DNA of 64,000 nucleotides from CAVTWH01 sp963850915 (GCA_963850915.1 CAWKND010000012.1:124001-188000); one strand, 5' to 3'; shown: positions 23,731-33,119, numbered from the stretch's first letter. The notes: generated from the letters alone by a model not told the origin. Numbers and translations: made by a program.

Positions 23731-24084
23731 TTAACGCACCAGAATCGCCGGCACGACGGTCACCGGGAAAGGCCGGACGGCGTGGAACTCACTCTCCCCG
23801 CGTACCTCCGCGACCTGCTGATATTCGTCGTTCGCGGCGAGCTCCCAGGCGATCAGCCGGGCCTCGTCCGGCGGGGCGACCGGATCCACCACCCAGAAGG
23901 ACGGGGTCACCGCCCGTTCGAATCGCGCCTTCTTCACGTTGAGGTCGACCAGCCGGCGCCCGAATTCAGCGCTCGCCACCAGCAGCCCGTCGATGATCTC
24001 GTAACGCCGGCCGTCATCGGGCATGGCCTCCAGGTCGGCACGCGTGAACGGGCCGCGCCGGCGAACTGCCTCATCGGTTGTCAC
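23731..24084 (-). CDS. Internally deleted Uma2-family (DUF820) protein
   Basis: 117 residues. The start (RRGPFTRADLEAMPDDGRRYEIIDG) and the end (KKARFERAVTPSFWVVDP) match Uma2-type putative restriction endonucleases of the PD-(D/E)XK fold, but the two are joined at about residue 40. The middle 90-100 residues, where the catalytic acidic residues and the E-V-L-S-P-S motif belong, are absent. The joint keeps the reading frame. It is probably a decayed gene; a shortened regulatory form cannot be excluded. GTG 24084 with CAGGCT 7 nt upstream is the likely start. Confidence 0.7.
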   Translation of the reverse strand: MTTDEAVRRRGPFTRADLEAMPDDGRRYEIIDGLLVASAEFGRRLVDLNVKKARFERAVTPSFWVVDPVAPPDEARLIAWELAANDEYQQVAEVRGESEFHAVRPFPVTVVPAILVR

Positions 24085-24202
24085 GGGTACCAGCCTGGCC
24101 GAGTCTCGAAGGCATGGGCAATGCCAATCTCGTACCTGTGGATAACCCACGGAGTGGCTCGGCGGCGCGTCCTGTCGGCCCGACCCGGTAGCCTCGGTTG
24201 CC

Positions 24203-26299
24203 GTGAAGCCCAGCCTCGACGATCTGCTCGCCGCCGCCGTCGGCGCGGTACCGGGCGGCTCCGCGCGCCCCGGTCAGCAGCTGATGGCGCGGGCGGTGGC
24301 CGACGCGGCGGACAGTGGCGAGCACCTGCTCGTCCAGGCCGGCACCGGTACCGGCAAGTCACTGGCCTACCTCGTCCCGGCACTGCTGGTGGACGGTCCG
24401 GTGGTGGTCTCGACGGCCACCCTGGCGCTGCAGTCACAGTTGGTCGACCACGATCTGCCGCGCCTGGCCAAGGCGGTGAAGCCGCTGCTCAAACGCAACC
24501 TGACCTTCGCCGTACTCAAGGGCCGCCACCACTACCTGTGCCTGGCCCGGCTGGCCGGCAGCGCCACCGACGAGCCGGCCGACGACCTGTTCGGCGGGGG
24601 CGGCGGCGGTACCAAGTGGCTCGGCGAGGCTGGCCGGCTGGGCAAGCAGATGGAGCGGCTGCGCGACTGGGCGCAGGAGACCGAGACCGGCGACCGGGAC
24701 GAGCTGGATCCGGGCGTCGACGACACGCTGTGGCGCGGGGTCAGCATGCCGGCGCGCGAGTGCGTGGGCGCGGCCCGCTGCCCGTACGGCGACGAGTGCT
24801 TCGCCGAGGCATCCCGGGTACGGGCCCGCGAGGCGGACATCGTCATCACCAACCACAGTCTGCTCGCGGTGGACATGATGGCCGGCCGGCACATCGTCCC
24901 GCCGCACAAGCTGCTGGTCGTCGACGAGGCACACGAGCTGGCCGACCGGGTGTCCAGCGCGGCCCAGGCGGAGCTGACCCCCGAACTGGTGGAGCGGGCT
25001 GCGCGGCGGGCCCGTACCTTCCTGGAGGACATCGACTTCGAGGCGCTCGGCGAGGCAGCCGACGGGCTGACCGTCGGGCTTGCCGAGGCCCAGCCGGGCC
25101 GGATCACCACCGGCCTGCCGGCCGCCCTACGCGACGCGCTCACCCTCCTCGACGCCGCCTGCCGCGCCGCGCTCAACCGGGTGGGCGACGTCAAAGCCGA
25201 CGACCCCGATCCGGTACGCCGCCAGCAGGCCAAAGCCACCGTCACCGAACTCTCCACCACGGCACAGCGGCTGCTCGCCGAGGCCGAGTTCGACGTCGCG
25301 TGGGTGGAGAAGGGCGACCGGCGGCAGGCTGTCGTCGTCGCACCGTTGACCGTCGCCGGCATCCTGAGCAGCCAGCTCTATGACGAGCGCACCGTGGTCG
25401 CCACGTCGGCGACGCTGGCCCTGGGCGGCCGGTTCGACACCGTGGCCCGCGCGCTCGGCCTGGCCGCCCGGCCGGTCGCCGAGCCGCCCACCCGCCCAGG
25501 AGCCTTACCTACCAACGCTTCCAGCCCCGAGCCGGCCGCCACCCGGCGCCCGATCAAGCAGCGGTCGGAGGCGGGTACGGTCGGGCCGGGCACCGAAGCC
25601 GACCGAGCCGGGCACCCGTGGCGGGAGCTGGATGTCGGGTCCCCGTTCGACTATCCGCGCCAGGGCATCCTCTACGTCGCCGCGCACCTGCCCCGGCCAC
25701 AGCAGTCGGGACTGCCGGACCCGGCCGCCGACGAACTGGTCGCGCTGGTGAGTGCGCTGGGTGGGCGTACCCTCGGGCTCTTCTCTTCGCGCAAGGCGGC
25801 CGAACGCGCGGCCGAGGTGTGCCGCGCCAAGACCGGGCTGCCGATCCTGCTGCAGGGCGAGGAGGCACTGCCGCTCCTCGTCCGCAAGTTCCGGGAACAG
25901 CCGGAGAGCTGCCTGTTCGGGGTCATGTCGCTGTGGCAGGGGGTGGACATCCCGGGCGACGCCTGCCAGCTGGTGGTCATCGACCGGCTGCCGTTCCCGC
26001 GCCCCGACGAGCCGCTGGCGGCTGCCCGGTCGGCCGCCGTCGACGCGGCCGGCGGCTCCGGCTTCACGGCGGTGAGCGTACCGGTGGCGGCGGTACGGCT
26101 GGCCCAGGGCGTGGGCCGGCTGATCCGTAGCCACGGCGACAAGGGCGTGGTGGCGGTACTCGACTCGCGGCTGGAGACGGCCCGCGGGTACGGCGGCTAC
26201 CTGCGCGCTTCGCTGCCGCCGTTCTGGTACACCACCAAGCGCGACACGGTACTCGCCGCGCTGCACCGGCTCGCCGCGGTCGAGCCCGCGAAGGGCTGA
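24203..26299 (+). CDS. dinG: DinG/XPD-like ATP-dependent DNA helicase
   Basis: A 698-residue superfamily 2 helicase of the DinG/Rad3 group (5'-3' unwinding, R-loop removal, repair). Motif I QAGTGTGKSLAYLVPAL; four Fe-S cysteines around YLCLARL, ARECVGA, ARCPYG and DECFAE; motif II VVDEAHEL; motif III/IV TSATLALGG; motif VI VRLAQGVGRLIRSHGDKG. Residues 440-490 contain a disordered Pro/Glu insert. TAGCCT lies 8 nt before GTG 24203 (leaderless). It ends 7 bp from the convergent AI-2E-type permease. Confidence 0.93.
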   Translation: MKPSLDDLLAAAVGAVPGGSARPGQQLMARAVADAADSGEHLLVQAGTGTGKSLAYLVPALLVDGPVVVSTATLALQSQLVDHDLPRLAKAVKPLLKRNLTFAVLKGRHHYLCLARLAGSATDEPADDLFGGGGGGTKWLGEAGRLGKQMERLRDWAQETETGDRDELDPGVDDTLWRGVSMPARECVGAARCPYGDECFAEASRVRAREADIVITNHSLLAVDMMAGRHIVPPHKLLVVDEAHELADRVSSAAQAELTPELVERAARRARTFLEDIDFEALGEAADGLTVGLAEAQPGRITTGLPAALRDALTLLDAACRAALNRVGDVKADDPDPVRRQQAKATVTELSTTAQRLLAEAEFDVAWVEKGDRRQAVVVAPLTVAGILSSQLYDERTVVATSATLALGGRFDTVARALGLAARPVAEPPTRPGALPTNASSPEPAATRRPIKQRSEAGTVGPGTEADRAGHPWRELDVGSPFDYPRQGILYVAAHLPRPQQSGLPDPAADELVALVSALGGRTLGLFSSRKAAERAAEVCRAKTGLPILLQGEEALPLLVRKFREQPESCLFGVMSLWQGVDIPGDACQLVVIDRLPFPRPDEPLAAARSAAVDAAGGSGFTAVSVPVAAVRLAQGVGRLIRSHGDKGVVAVLDSRLETARGYGGYLRASLPPFWYTTKRDTVLAALHRLAAVEPAKG

Positions 26300-26306
26300 A
26301 CCACAC

Positions 26307-27605
26307 TCAGGCGCGGACCACGATGTCGTCGGGGGGCGGCGGCTCGGGTAGCCCGGCCCGGTGCGCGATGAGGTGCCGGATACCGGTGTTGAGCACCGCC
26401 ACCGTGGGTACCGCCACCAGCGCCCCGATGATGCCGGCCAGGATGGCTCCGGTGGCGATGGCCACGATCACGGCCAGTGGATGGATGGCCACCGCACGCC
26501 CCATGATCACCGGCTGCAGTACGTGCCCCTCCAGCTGCTGTACCCCGATGACCAGCGCCAGCACCATCAGCGCCCAGAACGGATCCTTGGTGACCAGCGC
26601 GACCAGTACCGCGACCGTACCCGACAGGGTGGCGCCGATGATCGGGATGAACGCGCCCAGGAAGACCAGCGTGGCCAGCGGGAAGGCCAGGTCGATCCCC
26701 ATGAAGAACAGGCCGATGCCGATGCCCACCGCGTCGATGAAGGCGACCAGCACGGTGGCCCGTACGTAGGCGGTGAGGCTGCGCCAGGACTGCTCGCCGG
26801 CGTTGGCGATCGGCTCGCGCGCCGCCCGGGGCAGCAGACCCACGAAGAAGTACCAGATCCGCCGGCCGTCCCGCAGGAAGAAGAAGGTCGAGAAGATCAC
26901 CAGGAAGAACGAGATCACCACCGTCAGTACGGTGGTGGCCGTGGTCAGCGCGCCCGAGGTGACCGTCGACTGGTGCGTACTGACCCACTTCTGCAGCTGG
27001 TCGAGAGTGGAGTCGAGCTGCTTGTCGGACAGGTGCAGCGGGCCGGCCTTCAACCACGCCTGGATCTTGCGGATGCCGCTCTGCGCTTTGTCCGACAGGT
27101 CGGACGCCTGGTCGATGAATTGGGTGACCACCAGCGTGATCACGCCGGCGATGACGGCCAGCCCGCCGATCATCACCACGGCCACCGCGAGCGAGCGGGG
27201 GAACCGCAGTACCCGGGTCAGCCACGAGACGGCCGGCAGGAACAGGGCGGTCAACAGCAGGGCGATCAGGATGGGTACGACGATCTCGTGCAGCCGGCCC
27301 AGTCCCCACAGGACAGCGGCGCTGCCCAGCACGATGACCAGCAGCCGCCACAGCCACGCGGCGGCCACCCGTACCGGCCGGGGTACCTGCGCGTCGTCCC
27401 GGGCCGCGACGGACAGCTGTGCCGTGACGACCGGCTCCGCCGCGGGTACCGGCTCGGGGCCCAGCAGGTCGGCCAGGGATGGCCCCTCGTCCTCGTCGTG
27501 CGGTGAACGGCCGAGTTCCCGGCTGTGCCGGGCCGCCTCCCGTAACTGATCTGCGATCCGCGACAGACGCCCCACACCGACCCCCACTGCTCGTGCTGTG
27601 TGCAC
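26307..27605 (-). CDS. AI-2E/TerC-type (YdgG/PerM) membrane transporter
   Basis: A 432-residue AI-2E transporter-family protein: an 85-residue charged N-terminus, then about eight helices, with the family C-terminus GAFIPIIGATLSGTVAVLVAL, GVQQLEGHVLQPVIMGRAVAIHPLAVI. Some members export autoinducer-2, others are Na+/H+ antiporters or general permeases, so the substrate is open. GTG 27605 lies just 1 nt after TACGGT, an unusual distance; translation might start at a later GTG. Convergent with dinG, divergent from the GroES-like gene by 86 bp. Confidence 0.9.
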   Translation of the reverse strand: MHTARAVGVGVGRLSRIADQLREAARHSRELGRSPHDEDEGPSLADLLGPEPVPAAEPVVTAQLSVAARDDAQVPRPVRVAAAWLWRLLVIVLGSAAVLWGLGRLHEIVVPILIALLLTALFLPAVSWLTRVLRFPRSLAVAVVMIGGLAVIAGVITLVVTQFIDQASDLSDKAQSGIRKIQAWLKAGPLHLSDKQLDSTLDQLQKWVSTHQSTVTSGALTTATTVLTVVISFFLVIFSTFFFLRDGRRIWYFFVGLLPRAAREPIANAGEQSWRSLTAYVRATVLVAFIDAVGIGIGLFFMGIDLAFPLATLVFLGAFIPIIGATLSGTVAVLVALVTKDPFWALMVLALVIGVQQLEGHVLQPVIMGRAVAIHPLAVIVAIATGAILAGIIGALVAVPTVAVLNTGIRHLIAHRAGLPEPPPPDDIVVRA

Positions 27606-27691
27606 TACCGTACCGACTCGCGCCGAAATGGCCTCGCACGTATCGCCGGGCGCCCGCGCAGGACGACCCGCACGGTTGTAGGTTTCCCCTC

Positions 27692-28027
27692 GTGAGTACC
27701 GCCGAGGATGAGGCCGGGCTGCCGATCCGGATGCTGCACGACCGGGTACTTGTCCAACTGGAGGGCCGGGAGGGCGAGCGCCGCTCCAGCTCGGGCATCG
27801 TCATTCCAGCCACCGCGTCGATGGGGCGCCGGCTGTCGTGGGCCACCGCCGTCGGCGTGGGGCCGCACGTACGCGCCGTCGTGGTCGGCGACCGGGTGCT
27901 CTTCGACCCGGACGAGCGCTCCGAGGTCGAACTGCACGGCAAGGAGTACGTCCTGCTGCGCGAGCGGGACGTACACGCGGTGGCCGCCAGCCGGGTGGAG
28001 CCGGACACCACCGGGCTCTACCTCTGA
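27692..28027 (+). CDS. GroES-like co-chaperonin domain protein
   Basis: A 111-residue Cpn10-fold protein (IRMLHDRVLVQLEG...SGIVIPATASMGRR...VVVGDRVLFDPDE...EYVLLRERDVHAV). It keeps the barrel of GroES but the mobile loop sequence (ERRSSSGIVIPA) differs and no groEL is adjacent, so it is a stand-alone paralogue common in actinobacteria, with unknown client. TAGGTT is 7 nt before GTG 27692 (leaderless). Confidence 0.88.
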   Translation: MSTAEDEAGLPIRMLHDRVLVQLEGREGERRSSSGIVIPATASMGRRLSWATAVGVGPHVRAVVVGDRVLFDPDERSEVELHGKEYVLLRERDVHAVAASRVEPDTTGLYL

Positions 28028-28028
28028 G

Positions 28029-28050
28029 GCCGCCTTTGCATCGAGGCGGC
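28029..28050. terminator. Bidirectional hairpin between GroES-like and PrsW genes
   Basis: Inverted repeat GCCGCCT (28029-28035) and AGGCGGC (28044-28050) with an 8-nt loop, between two convergent genes. Confidence 0.6.
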
Positions 28051-28064
28051 GGGACGGGTGGCGG

Positions 28065-29726
28065 TCAGCGCCAGTAGTAGGGCTGTGGGGCGCTCGCCAC
28101 GATCACCGGCAACGGGGCCACCGGCTGCGGCGGGGCGGCGATGGCGCGTACCTGCCCGTCCGGGAAGGTCACCTGGTACTGGCTGCCGTCCCAGCGCGCC
28201 CGCGGGCTCGCCGGGTCGCGGCCGGTGAACACGGCACGGTACCCGGCGATCTGCTCCAGCAGGCGGGACTCCTCGCCCGAGCTACGGGACACGGCGGCCG
28301 GATCGGAGTCCAGGCCACGGTGCAGCCCGTCCCGCAGCAGCGCCAGTTGGGTCGCGGCGAACTGGTACCCCCGCATCGCCGCCGCCCCCTGCGGACCGGC
28401 CACCCGCCGCGCCCAGGTGACGGCCGACTGGCGGCGCCCGATCGTCGCCAGCGCGGCCACCTCGGGCGGCGAGATCCAGCCGGCGTTGACGTACGGGAAC
28501 AGCATGCGCTGGGTCAGCCGCCCCTCCCAGGAGCGCAGCCAGAGCGCGAAGCCCACCATGCCCAGGAAGATCGGCATCATCACCGCGAAGTACCCGTAGA
28601 GCAGGATGACCGGGGTCTTCTGCGCCAGTACCGACATGCCGTTCCAGGAGCCGTGCAGCGTGATGGCGACCAGCCAGCCACCCACCGGGGCGAGGTAGCG
28701 CAGCGCCTTCTTGTCGGTGCGCGCCGCGATGCCCAGCCCGATGCCGGTCATCGAGGTGAAGAGCGGGTGCGCGAAGCCGGAGAGGAAGACCCGGAGCACG
28801 AAGATGACCACCAGGTCGCGGGCGCCGGCCACCGCACCGCCCTGGGCGGCACCCACCGCGTACCCGTGCCCGCCCAGGTAGAGGATGTTCTCCACCATCG
28901 CGAACCCGGTCGCCGACAGCCCGCAGTAGACGATCCCGTCGACCACTCCGGAGAACGCCCGGCGCTTCGTGAAGATCAGCAGCAGTACCGGCCCGAGCGC
29001 CTTGAGCGTCTCCTCGGTGATCGGCGCGGTGAGTACCGCCACCCAGTTCTCCGACACGTGGTGCTTGTCGAGCAGGTCAACTAGCGACGTGTTGACCAGC
29101 AGCGCCACGGCGGTGGCCACGCAGGAGCCCCAGCCGAGCATGAGTACCAGGTACTTCACCGGCTCCGGCTCGTACCGGTCGAGCCAGATGAAGCAGGCGA
29201 CCAGCAGCGGTACCGGGATCAGCGCGGCGATCATGCCGATGATCAGCGCGGTCAGGCCGATGTGGTAGCCGACGTAGACCAGCAGCGCCAGTAGGCAGCC
29301 GGCGAAGAACAGCGGGATGACGACCAGCCAGATGATCCGCTTCCAGTCCACCCGGGACGGCGCGGGCATGGCGTACACCGGCCCGACCGGGAGCCCGCTG
29401 ACCGGTGCCGGGGCGTACCCGAGACTGGCCAGCGTCTGCTCGGTGGTCAGCCGGTCGGCGCCGGGTGGCATCGGCGGGAAGCTCGCCGGCCCACCCGGGT
29501 AGCCCGCCGGCTGGCCGGGCTGGCCCGGCTGACCGCCGGGATAGCCCGCCGGCTGGCCGGGCTGGCCCGCAGGCTGACCGGCGGGGTAGCCAGCTGGCTG
29601 ACCGGCGGGGTAGCCGGCTGGCGGCGGGCCGGGCTGGGCGGCGGGCGGCGGGTAGCCGGGCTGCGGGGCGCCGGGCGCCGAGTGACCGGGGGGCGGGAAG
29701 CCGTCGCCGGTCGGCTGCTGCGTCAT
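28065..29726 (-). CDS. PrsW-family intramembrane metalloprotease
   Basis: A 553-residue protein. The first 90 residues are a Pro/Gly/Gln/Tyr repeat tail (P-A-G-Y-P-A-G-Q), followed by about eight helices. PrsW catalytic motifs are present: E-E-x-x-K (TEETLKAL), FAMVEN, H in GFAHPLFTS, and H in TLHGSWNG. PrsW proteases cut anti-sigma factors or other membrane proteins in stress responses; no anti-sigma gene is nearby, so the target is unknown. The C-terminal 150 residues form a cytoplasmic helical domain. TACGCT 6 nt before ATG 29726 (leaderless) sets the start. Confidence 0.9.
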   Translation of the reverse strand: MTQQPTGDGFPPPGHSAPGAPQPGYPPPAAQPGPPPAGYPAGQPAGYPAGQPAGQPGQPAGYPGGQPGQPGQPAGYPGGPASFPPMPPGADRLTTEQTLASLGYAPAPVSGLPVGPVYAMPAPSRVDWKRIIWLVVIPLFFAGCLLALLVYVGYHIGLTALIIGMIAALIPVPLLVACFIWLDRYEPEPVKYLVLMLGWGSCVATAVALLVNTSLVDLLDKHHVSENWVAVLTAPITEETLKALGPVLLLIFTKRRAFSGVVDGIVYCGLSATGFAMVENILYLGGHGYAVGAAQGGAVAGARDLVVIFVLRVFLSGFAHPLFTSMTGIGLGIAARTDKKALRYLAPVGGWLVAITLHGSWNGMSVLAQKTPVILLYGYFAVMMPIFLGMVGFALWLRSWEGRLTQRMLFPYVNAGWISPPEVAALATIGRRQSAVTWARRVAGPQGAAAMRGYQFAATQLALLRDGLHRGLDSDPAAVSRSSGEESRLLEQIAGYRAVFTGRDPASPRARWDGSQYQVTFPDGQVRAIAAPPQPVAPLPVIVASAPQPYYWR

Positions 29727-29775
29727 GCCGCCAGCGTAGCGAGGCAGCGGCCCGGCCACAGCGCCGAGGAACGCC

Positions 29776-30906
29776 TCAGCTCGCGGCGCGGTTGCGGGCG
29801 GCGGCGCGCTTGATGGTCCGCTCGGCGTCGCGCTGTACCCAACCGCAGGCGAGCAGCAGGTCGGTACCGACGGTGCGGATCTGGGCCACGATCACGCTGC
29901 CGTGGAAGCCGACCCCGGCGCGGTAGGCGACGCCGGCCAGCACCACGGCGGCGACGGCGACTTCGGGGGTACGCGCCGGCTCGTGCCCGGCTGCCAGCTC
30001 CTTGTCCAGCTGGCGTACCGCCTCGGCGGTAGCTCGAATGGACGCGGTCAACTCGGCGGATGCGTCCTCGCCGTCCCGGATCAGGCTCGTCGCCCGCCGC
30101 GCGAGTACCCGGGTGTTGCGCATGGCTCGTTCGATGTGCGGAGCCGCCTCGATGTACCTGGTCAGCGGCGCCTTGGTACGCCAGCGCACCGGCGCCAGCC
30201 GGGAGGTCTCCAGTGCCCCGTCGAGCTTCTCGTGGAACTGGGTCAGCTCATGCTCCCGGGAGTCCAATTGGTCGAGTACGGCGTACGCGGCCTCCTGGTC
30301 GTCGGCGTTCAGTGCGGCGGCGGTCGCGGTGAGCGCCTCGGCGATCGCATCAAGCGCCGGGCTGGTCGCCTTGCTTACCACGGTGAGCGGGTTGACCTGC
30401 AGCAACAGGATCATCACCAGGAGTCCGGTGACGCCACCGACCAGCGCGTCGATGAAGCGGCTGTAGTAGATGCCGCCGGTCACCGGGGCCAGCGTCGCCA
30501 CCAGTACCCCTGAGGACGCCGCCTGGCCGATGAGGGTCGGGCTACCGCCGAGGAACGCGGCGACCGCGATGGCGGCGCTCACGACCAGGGCGATCTGCAG
30601 GAAGCCGGTACCGATCACGTAGACGACAGCGTCCCCGACGAGGATCCCGGTGGCCACCCCGACCAGCAGTTCGACGCCCCGGCGCAGCTTCTGGCCGACC
30701 GATACGTTCAGCACGATCACGGCCGCTATCGGCGCGAAGAACGGCTGCGGCCGGCCCAGCAGACCGTGCGCGATGAACCAGGCGAGCCCGGCGGCCACCC
30801 CCGCCTGCAGGGCGAACAGCAGCGTGGTGCGTACCCGGCGCAGCCGGCGGGACACGTTCTTCGCCGACCGGGTACCGAGTTCGCTGAGGCTGGCCGGGCT
30901 GACCAT
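29776..30906 (-). CDS. FUSC-family (aromatic acid exporter-like) membrane protein
   Basis: A 376-residue FUSC/DUF939-like protein. Four to six helices in the first 190 residues (FFAPIAAVIVLNVSVGQKLRRGVELLVGVATGI is the FUSC core with the Q-K-x-R-R motif) are followed by a cytoplasmic helical domain (LDQLDSREHELTQFHEKLDGALE) and one last helix pair. Related proteins export aromatic acids or similar compounds; substrate unknown. TAGTCT lies 6 nt before ATG 30906 (leaderless). Confidence 0.85.
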   Translation of the reverse strand: MVSPASLSELGTRSAKNVSRRLRRVRTTLLFALQAGVAAGLAWFIAHGLLGRPQPFFAPIAAVIVLNVSVGQKLRRGVELLVGVATGILVGDAVVYVIGTGFLQIALVVSAAIAVAAFLGGSPTLIGQAASSGVLVATLAPVTGGIYYSRFIDALVGGVTGLLVMILLLQVNPLTVVSKATSPALDAIAEALTATAAALNADDQEAAYAVLDQLDSREHELTQFHEKLDGALETSRLAPVRWRTKAPLTRYIEAAPHIERAMRNTRVLARRATSLIRDGEDASAELTASIRATAEAVRQLDKELAAGHEPARTPEVAVAAVVLAGVAYRAGVGFHGSVIVAQIRTVGTDLLLACGWVQRDAERTIKRAAARNRAAS

Positions 30907-30982
30907 GCACCGAGACTATGTGCTGCGCCGGGACTGGGCGCCGGTTACCAGCGCGCACTACCCGGCGCGCGCACCCGGCGCG

Positions 30983-32194
30983 CTACCCGGCGTCGGGGCA
31001 GCGCGGCGGGGTGGCGGTCAGCAGCGGGGCGTACAGGTCGCCCAGGTCGGCGACCCGATCGAGTACCTCGCCGGCACGTACCGGGCGGAGCCCGCCGGCG
31101 GCCACCTCGTCCCAGGTCAGCGGGGCCGAGACGGTGGGTTCCCGCTCGCCGCGCAGCGAGTACGGGGCGACCGTGGTCTTCGCCGAGCTGTTCTGGCTCC
31201 AGTCGATGAACACCTTGTAGGGCCGCAGGTTCTTGGCCATCGCGGCGGTGATCAGCCGCGGGTGGTCGCCGGCCAGCTCCTGGGCCACCGTCTTCACGTA
31301 CGCGGAAACCTGCTCGGAGCTGCGTGAACCGTCCAGCGCGCACATCAGCTGCATGCCCTTGCGCCCGGAGGTCTTCGGCAGCGCGGTCAGCCCGTCCTGT
31401 GCCATCCGGTCGCGCAGCAGCAGCGCTACCTCGGCGCACTGGGCCAGCCCGGCCGGCGCACCTGGGTCGAGATCGATCACCAGCCGGTCCGGGGCGGCCA
31501 TCTGGTTGTCACCGGCGCCCACCCGCCACTGGGGTACGTGCAGCTCGAGCGCGGCCAGGTTGGCCAGCCACACCAGCGTCGGCAGGTCGTCGGCGACGAC
31601 GTAGTCGAGCATGTCCCGGGCCTTCGTCGAGCCGGGTACCGGCAGCCGGGCGATGCGTACCCACTCGGGCGCGCCGAGCGGTGCGTTCTTCTCGAAGAAG
31701 CTGCCCGAGTTGACGCCGTTGGGGTACCGGATCCGGGTCAGCGGCCGGCCGGCCAGGTGCGGCAGCAGGACGTCCGCGATCCGGGTGTAGTAGTCGACGA
31801 CCTCGCCCTTGCTGAAGCCGACCGCGGGGTAGAGCACCTTGGCCAGGTTGGACAGCTCCAGCTGGACATCGCCGACCTGGACTCGGACCCGTTGCTGCTC
31901 AACCATTCCAGCCTTCTTCGCGGGGGATCGGGTGCGCTTGGGCGCAACCTTCGCGGCACCCGTCTTCGAACCAGCAACCGTTGAACCAACCACTTTGGAG
32001 CCAACCACCTTCGTTATAGCCGCCTTGGAGCCAACTGCCTTGGAGCCAACCGCTTTGGAGACAGCCGCTTTGGGCGCGGCCGACGAAGTGCCAGCCGACG
32101 AAGTGCCGGCCGCCTTCGCGGGTGTGGCGGCTGGGGCAGCGGCGGTTGGCCGGCGGCGGGGGGCCGGGCCGGTGCCGTTGGAGTCCTCAGCCAT
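30983..32194 (-). CDS. ligD: LigD polymerase (primase-like) domain protein
   Basis: A 403-residue end-joining polymerase of the archaeo-eukaryotic primase fold. The catalytic core starts about residue 105 (LSNLAKVLYPAVGFSKGEVVDYYTRIADVLLPHL). Motif D-x-D is LVIDLDPG; SGRKGMQLM and KNLRPYKVFIDWSQN are conserved LigD POL segments. It fills gaps and adds ribonucleotides at broken ends. The first 100 residues are an unusual Ala/Lys/Ser/Val repeat (S-K-A-V-G units). ATG overlaps the ligase stop by 8 nt (ATGGCTGA), so polymerase and ligase are separate, coupled subunits here, not one fused LigD. Confidence 0.93.
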   Translation of the reverse strand: MAEDSNGTGPAPRRRPTAAAPAATPAKAAGTSSAGTSSAAPKAAVSKAVGSKAVGSKAAITKVVGSKVVGSTVAGSKTGAAKVAPKRTRSPAKKAGMVEQQRVRVQVGDVQLELSNLAKVLYPAVGFSKGEVVDYYTRIADVLLPHLAGRPLTRIRYPNGVNSGSFFEKNAPLGAPEWVRIARLPVPGSTKARDMLDYVVADDLPTLVWLANLAALELHVPQWRVGAGDNQMAAPDRLVIDLDPGAPAGLAQCAEVALLLRDRMAQDGLTALPKTSGRKGMQLMCALDGSRSSEQVSAYVKTVAQELAGDHPRLITAAMAKNLRPYKVFIDWSQNSSAKTTVAPYSLRGEREPTVSAPLTWDEVAAGGLRPVRAGEVLDRVADLGDLYAPLLTATPPRCPDAG

Positions 32195-33113
32195 CTGCTT
32201 CAGCCGCCGACTTGTCGGGGCGTAGGCGCAGGAAACGGGGGAAGCGCAGCCGGCCGTCCGGGGTGCGCTGGCCGTACCGGACCTCGACCACCAGCTCCGG
32301 GCGTACCCAGGTGGCGTCCTTGGCGTCTTCGCGAGCCAGTGGCGCGGTGAACGGCGGGTCGGACGAGGTCAGCGGGGCGAGCGCGTCGAGCAGCGCCCGT
32401 TCGCTTGCGCCAGAGATGCCGCCGCCCACCCGGCCACGGTAGTCGAGCCGGCCGTCCGCGGTGGGTACGCCGACGAGCAGGGCGCCGAGCTTACGGGCGC
32501 CCGGCCGCCAGCCGCCGACCACGAAGTCACCGGTGGCCTCCAGCTTCACCTTCACCCAGTCGGGCGTACGCACGCCCCGGTGGTACGCCGAGTCACGGCG
32601 CTTGGCGACCACGCCCTCCAGGGCGTACTCGGTGGCCGCGGCGAGAGTGGCCGGCCCGTCGGTGAACGACGGGGGTACCAGCCAGCAGGCTCCGGCCAAC
32701 GACAACTCCTCAAGTCGGGTACGCCGGTGGGCGTACCCCCGGGTGGTCAGGTCCTCTCCCCGAATGCGGAGTAGGTCGAAGATCATGTATGTCACCGGCC
32801 GTGCCGCGGCCAACCGCGCCGCCCGGGCCGCCTCACGCACGTGCATCCGCTCGGCGAGCGCGGTGAACGAGGGCTTGCCGGCCGCGTCGAGCAGCACGAT
32901 CTCCCCGTCGAACTCGGCGTCGGGCACCTGAGACGCGAGACCGCCTAGTTCAGGATAGCCTGCCGTGATCTCGGCGCCACTCCGCGCGTAGAGGCGTAGC
33001 CGCTGGTCAGCGGTGCTGGCCACGGCGCGTACCCCGTCCCACTTGAACTCATACGCCCAGCCCGGACCGACGGGCAGCGGACCGGGGGTGGCGAGCATGG
33101 GCGCGCCGGGCAT
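32187..33113 (-). CDS. ATP-dependent DNA ligase, LigD-type ligase subunit
   Basis: A 308-residue minimal ATP-dependent ligase. Adenylation motif I is EFKWDGVRA with the nucleophilic lysine; motif III EFDGEIVLLD; motif IV LEGVVAKR; motif V DWVKVKLEA; followed by an OB-fold with VVGGWRPGARKLGALLVG and a C-terminus FLRLRPDKSAAEADG. No nuclease or polymerase domain is attached. ATG 33113 follows TAGGCT by 6 nt (leaderless). Divergent from ku and cotranscribed with ligD-pol. Confidence 0.94.
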   Translation of the reverse strand: MPGAPMLATPGPLPVGPGWAYEFKWDGVRAVASTADQRLRLYARSGAEITAGYPELGGLASQVPDAEFDGEIVLLDAAGKPSFTALAERMHVREAARAARLAAARPVTYMIFDLLRIRGEDLTTRGYAHRRTRLEELSLAGACWLVPPSFTDGPATLAAATEYALEGVVAKRRDSAYHRGVRTPDWVKVKLEATGDFVVGGWRPGARKLGALLVGVPTADGRLDYRGRVGGGISGASERALLDALAPLTSSDPPFTAPLAREDAKDATWVRPELVVEVRYGQRTPDGRLRFPRFLRLRPDKSAAEADG

Positions 33114-33119
33114 GAAACG

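Noticed and set aside
23731..24084. Toxin-antitoxin component
   Set aside because: No partner gene and the sequence matches shortened Uma2, not a known toxin.
26307..27605. Quorum-sensing AI-2 exporter role
   Set aside because: The family name is historical; no luxS is seen and most members carry other substrates.
31960..32060. Mobile element in the 5' part of ligD-pol
   Set aside because: The DNA repeats are codon-level repeats of a low-complexity peptide and have no terminal inverted repeats or transposase.
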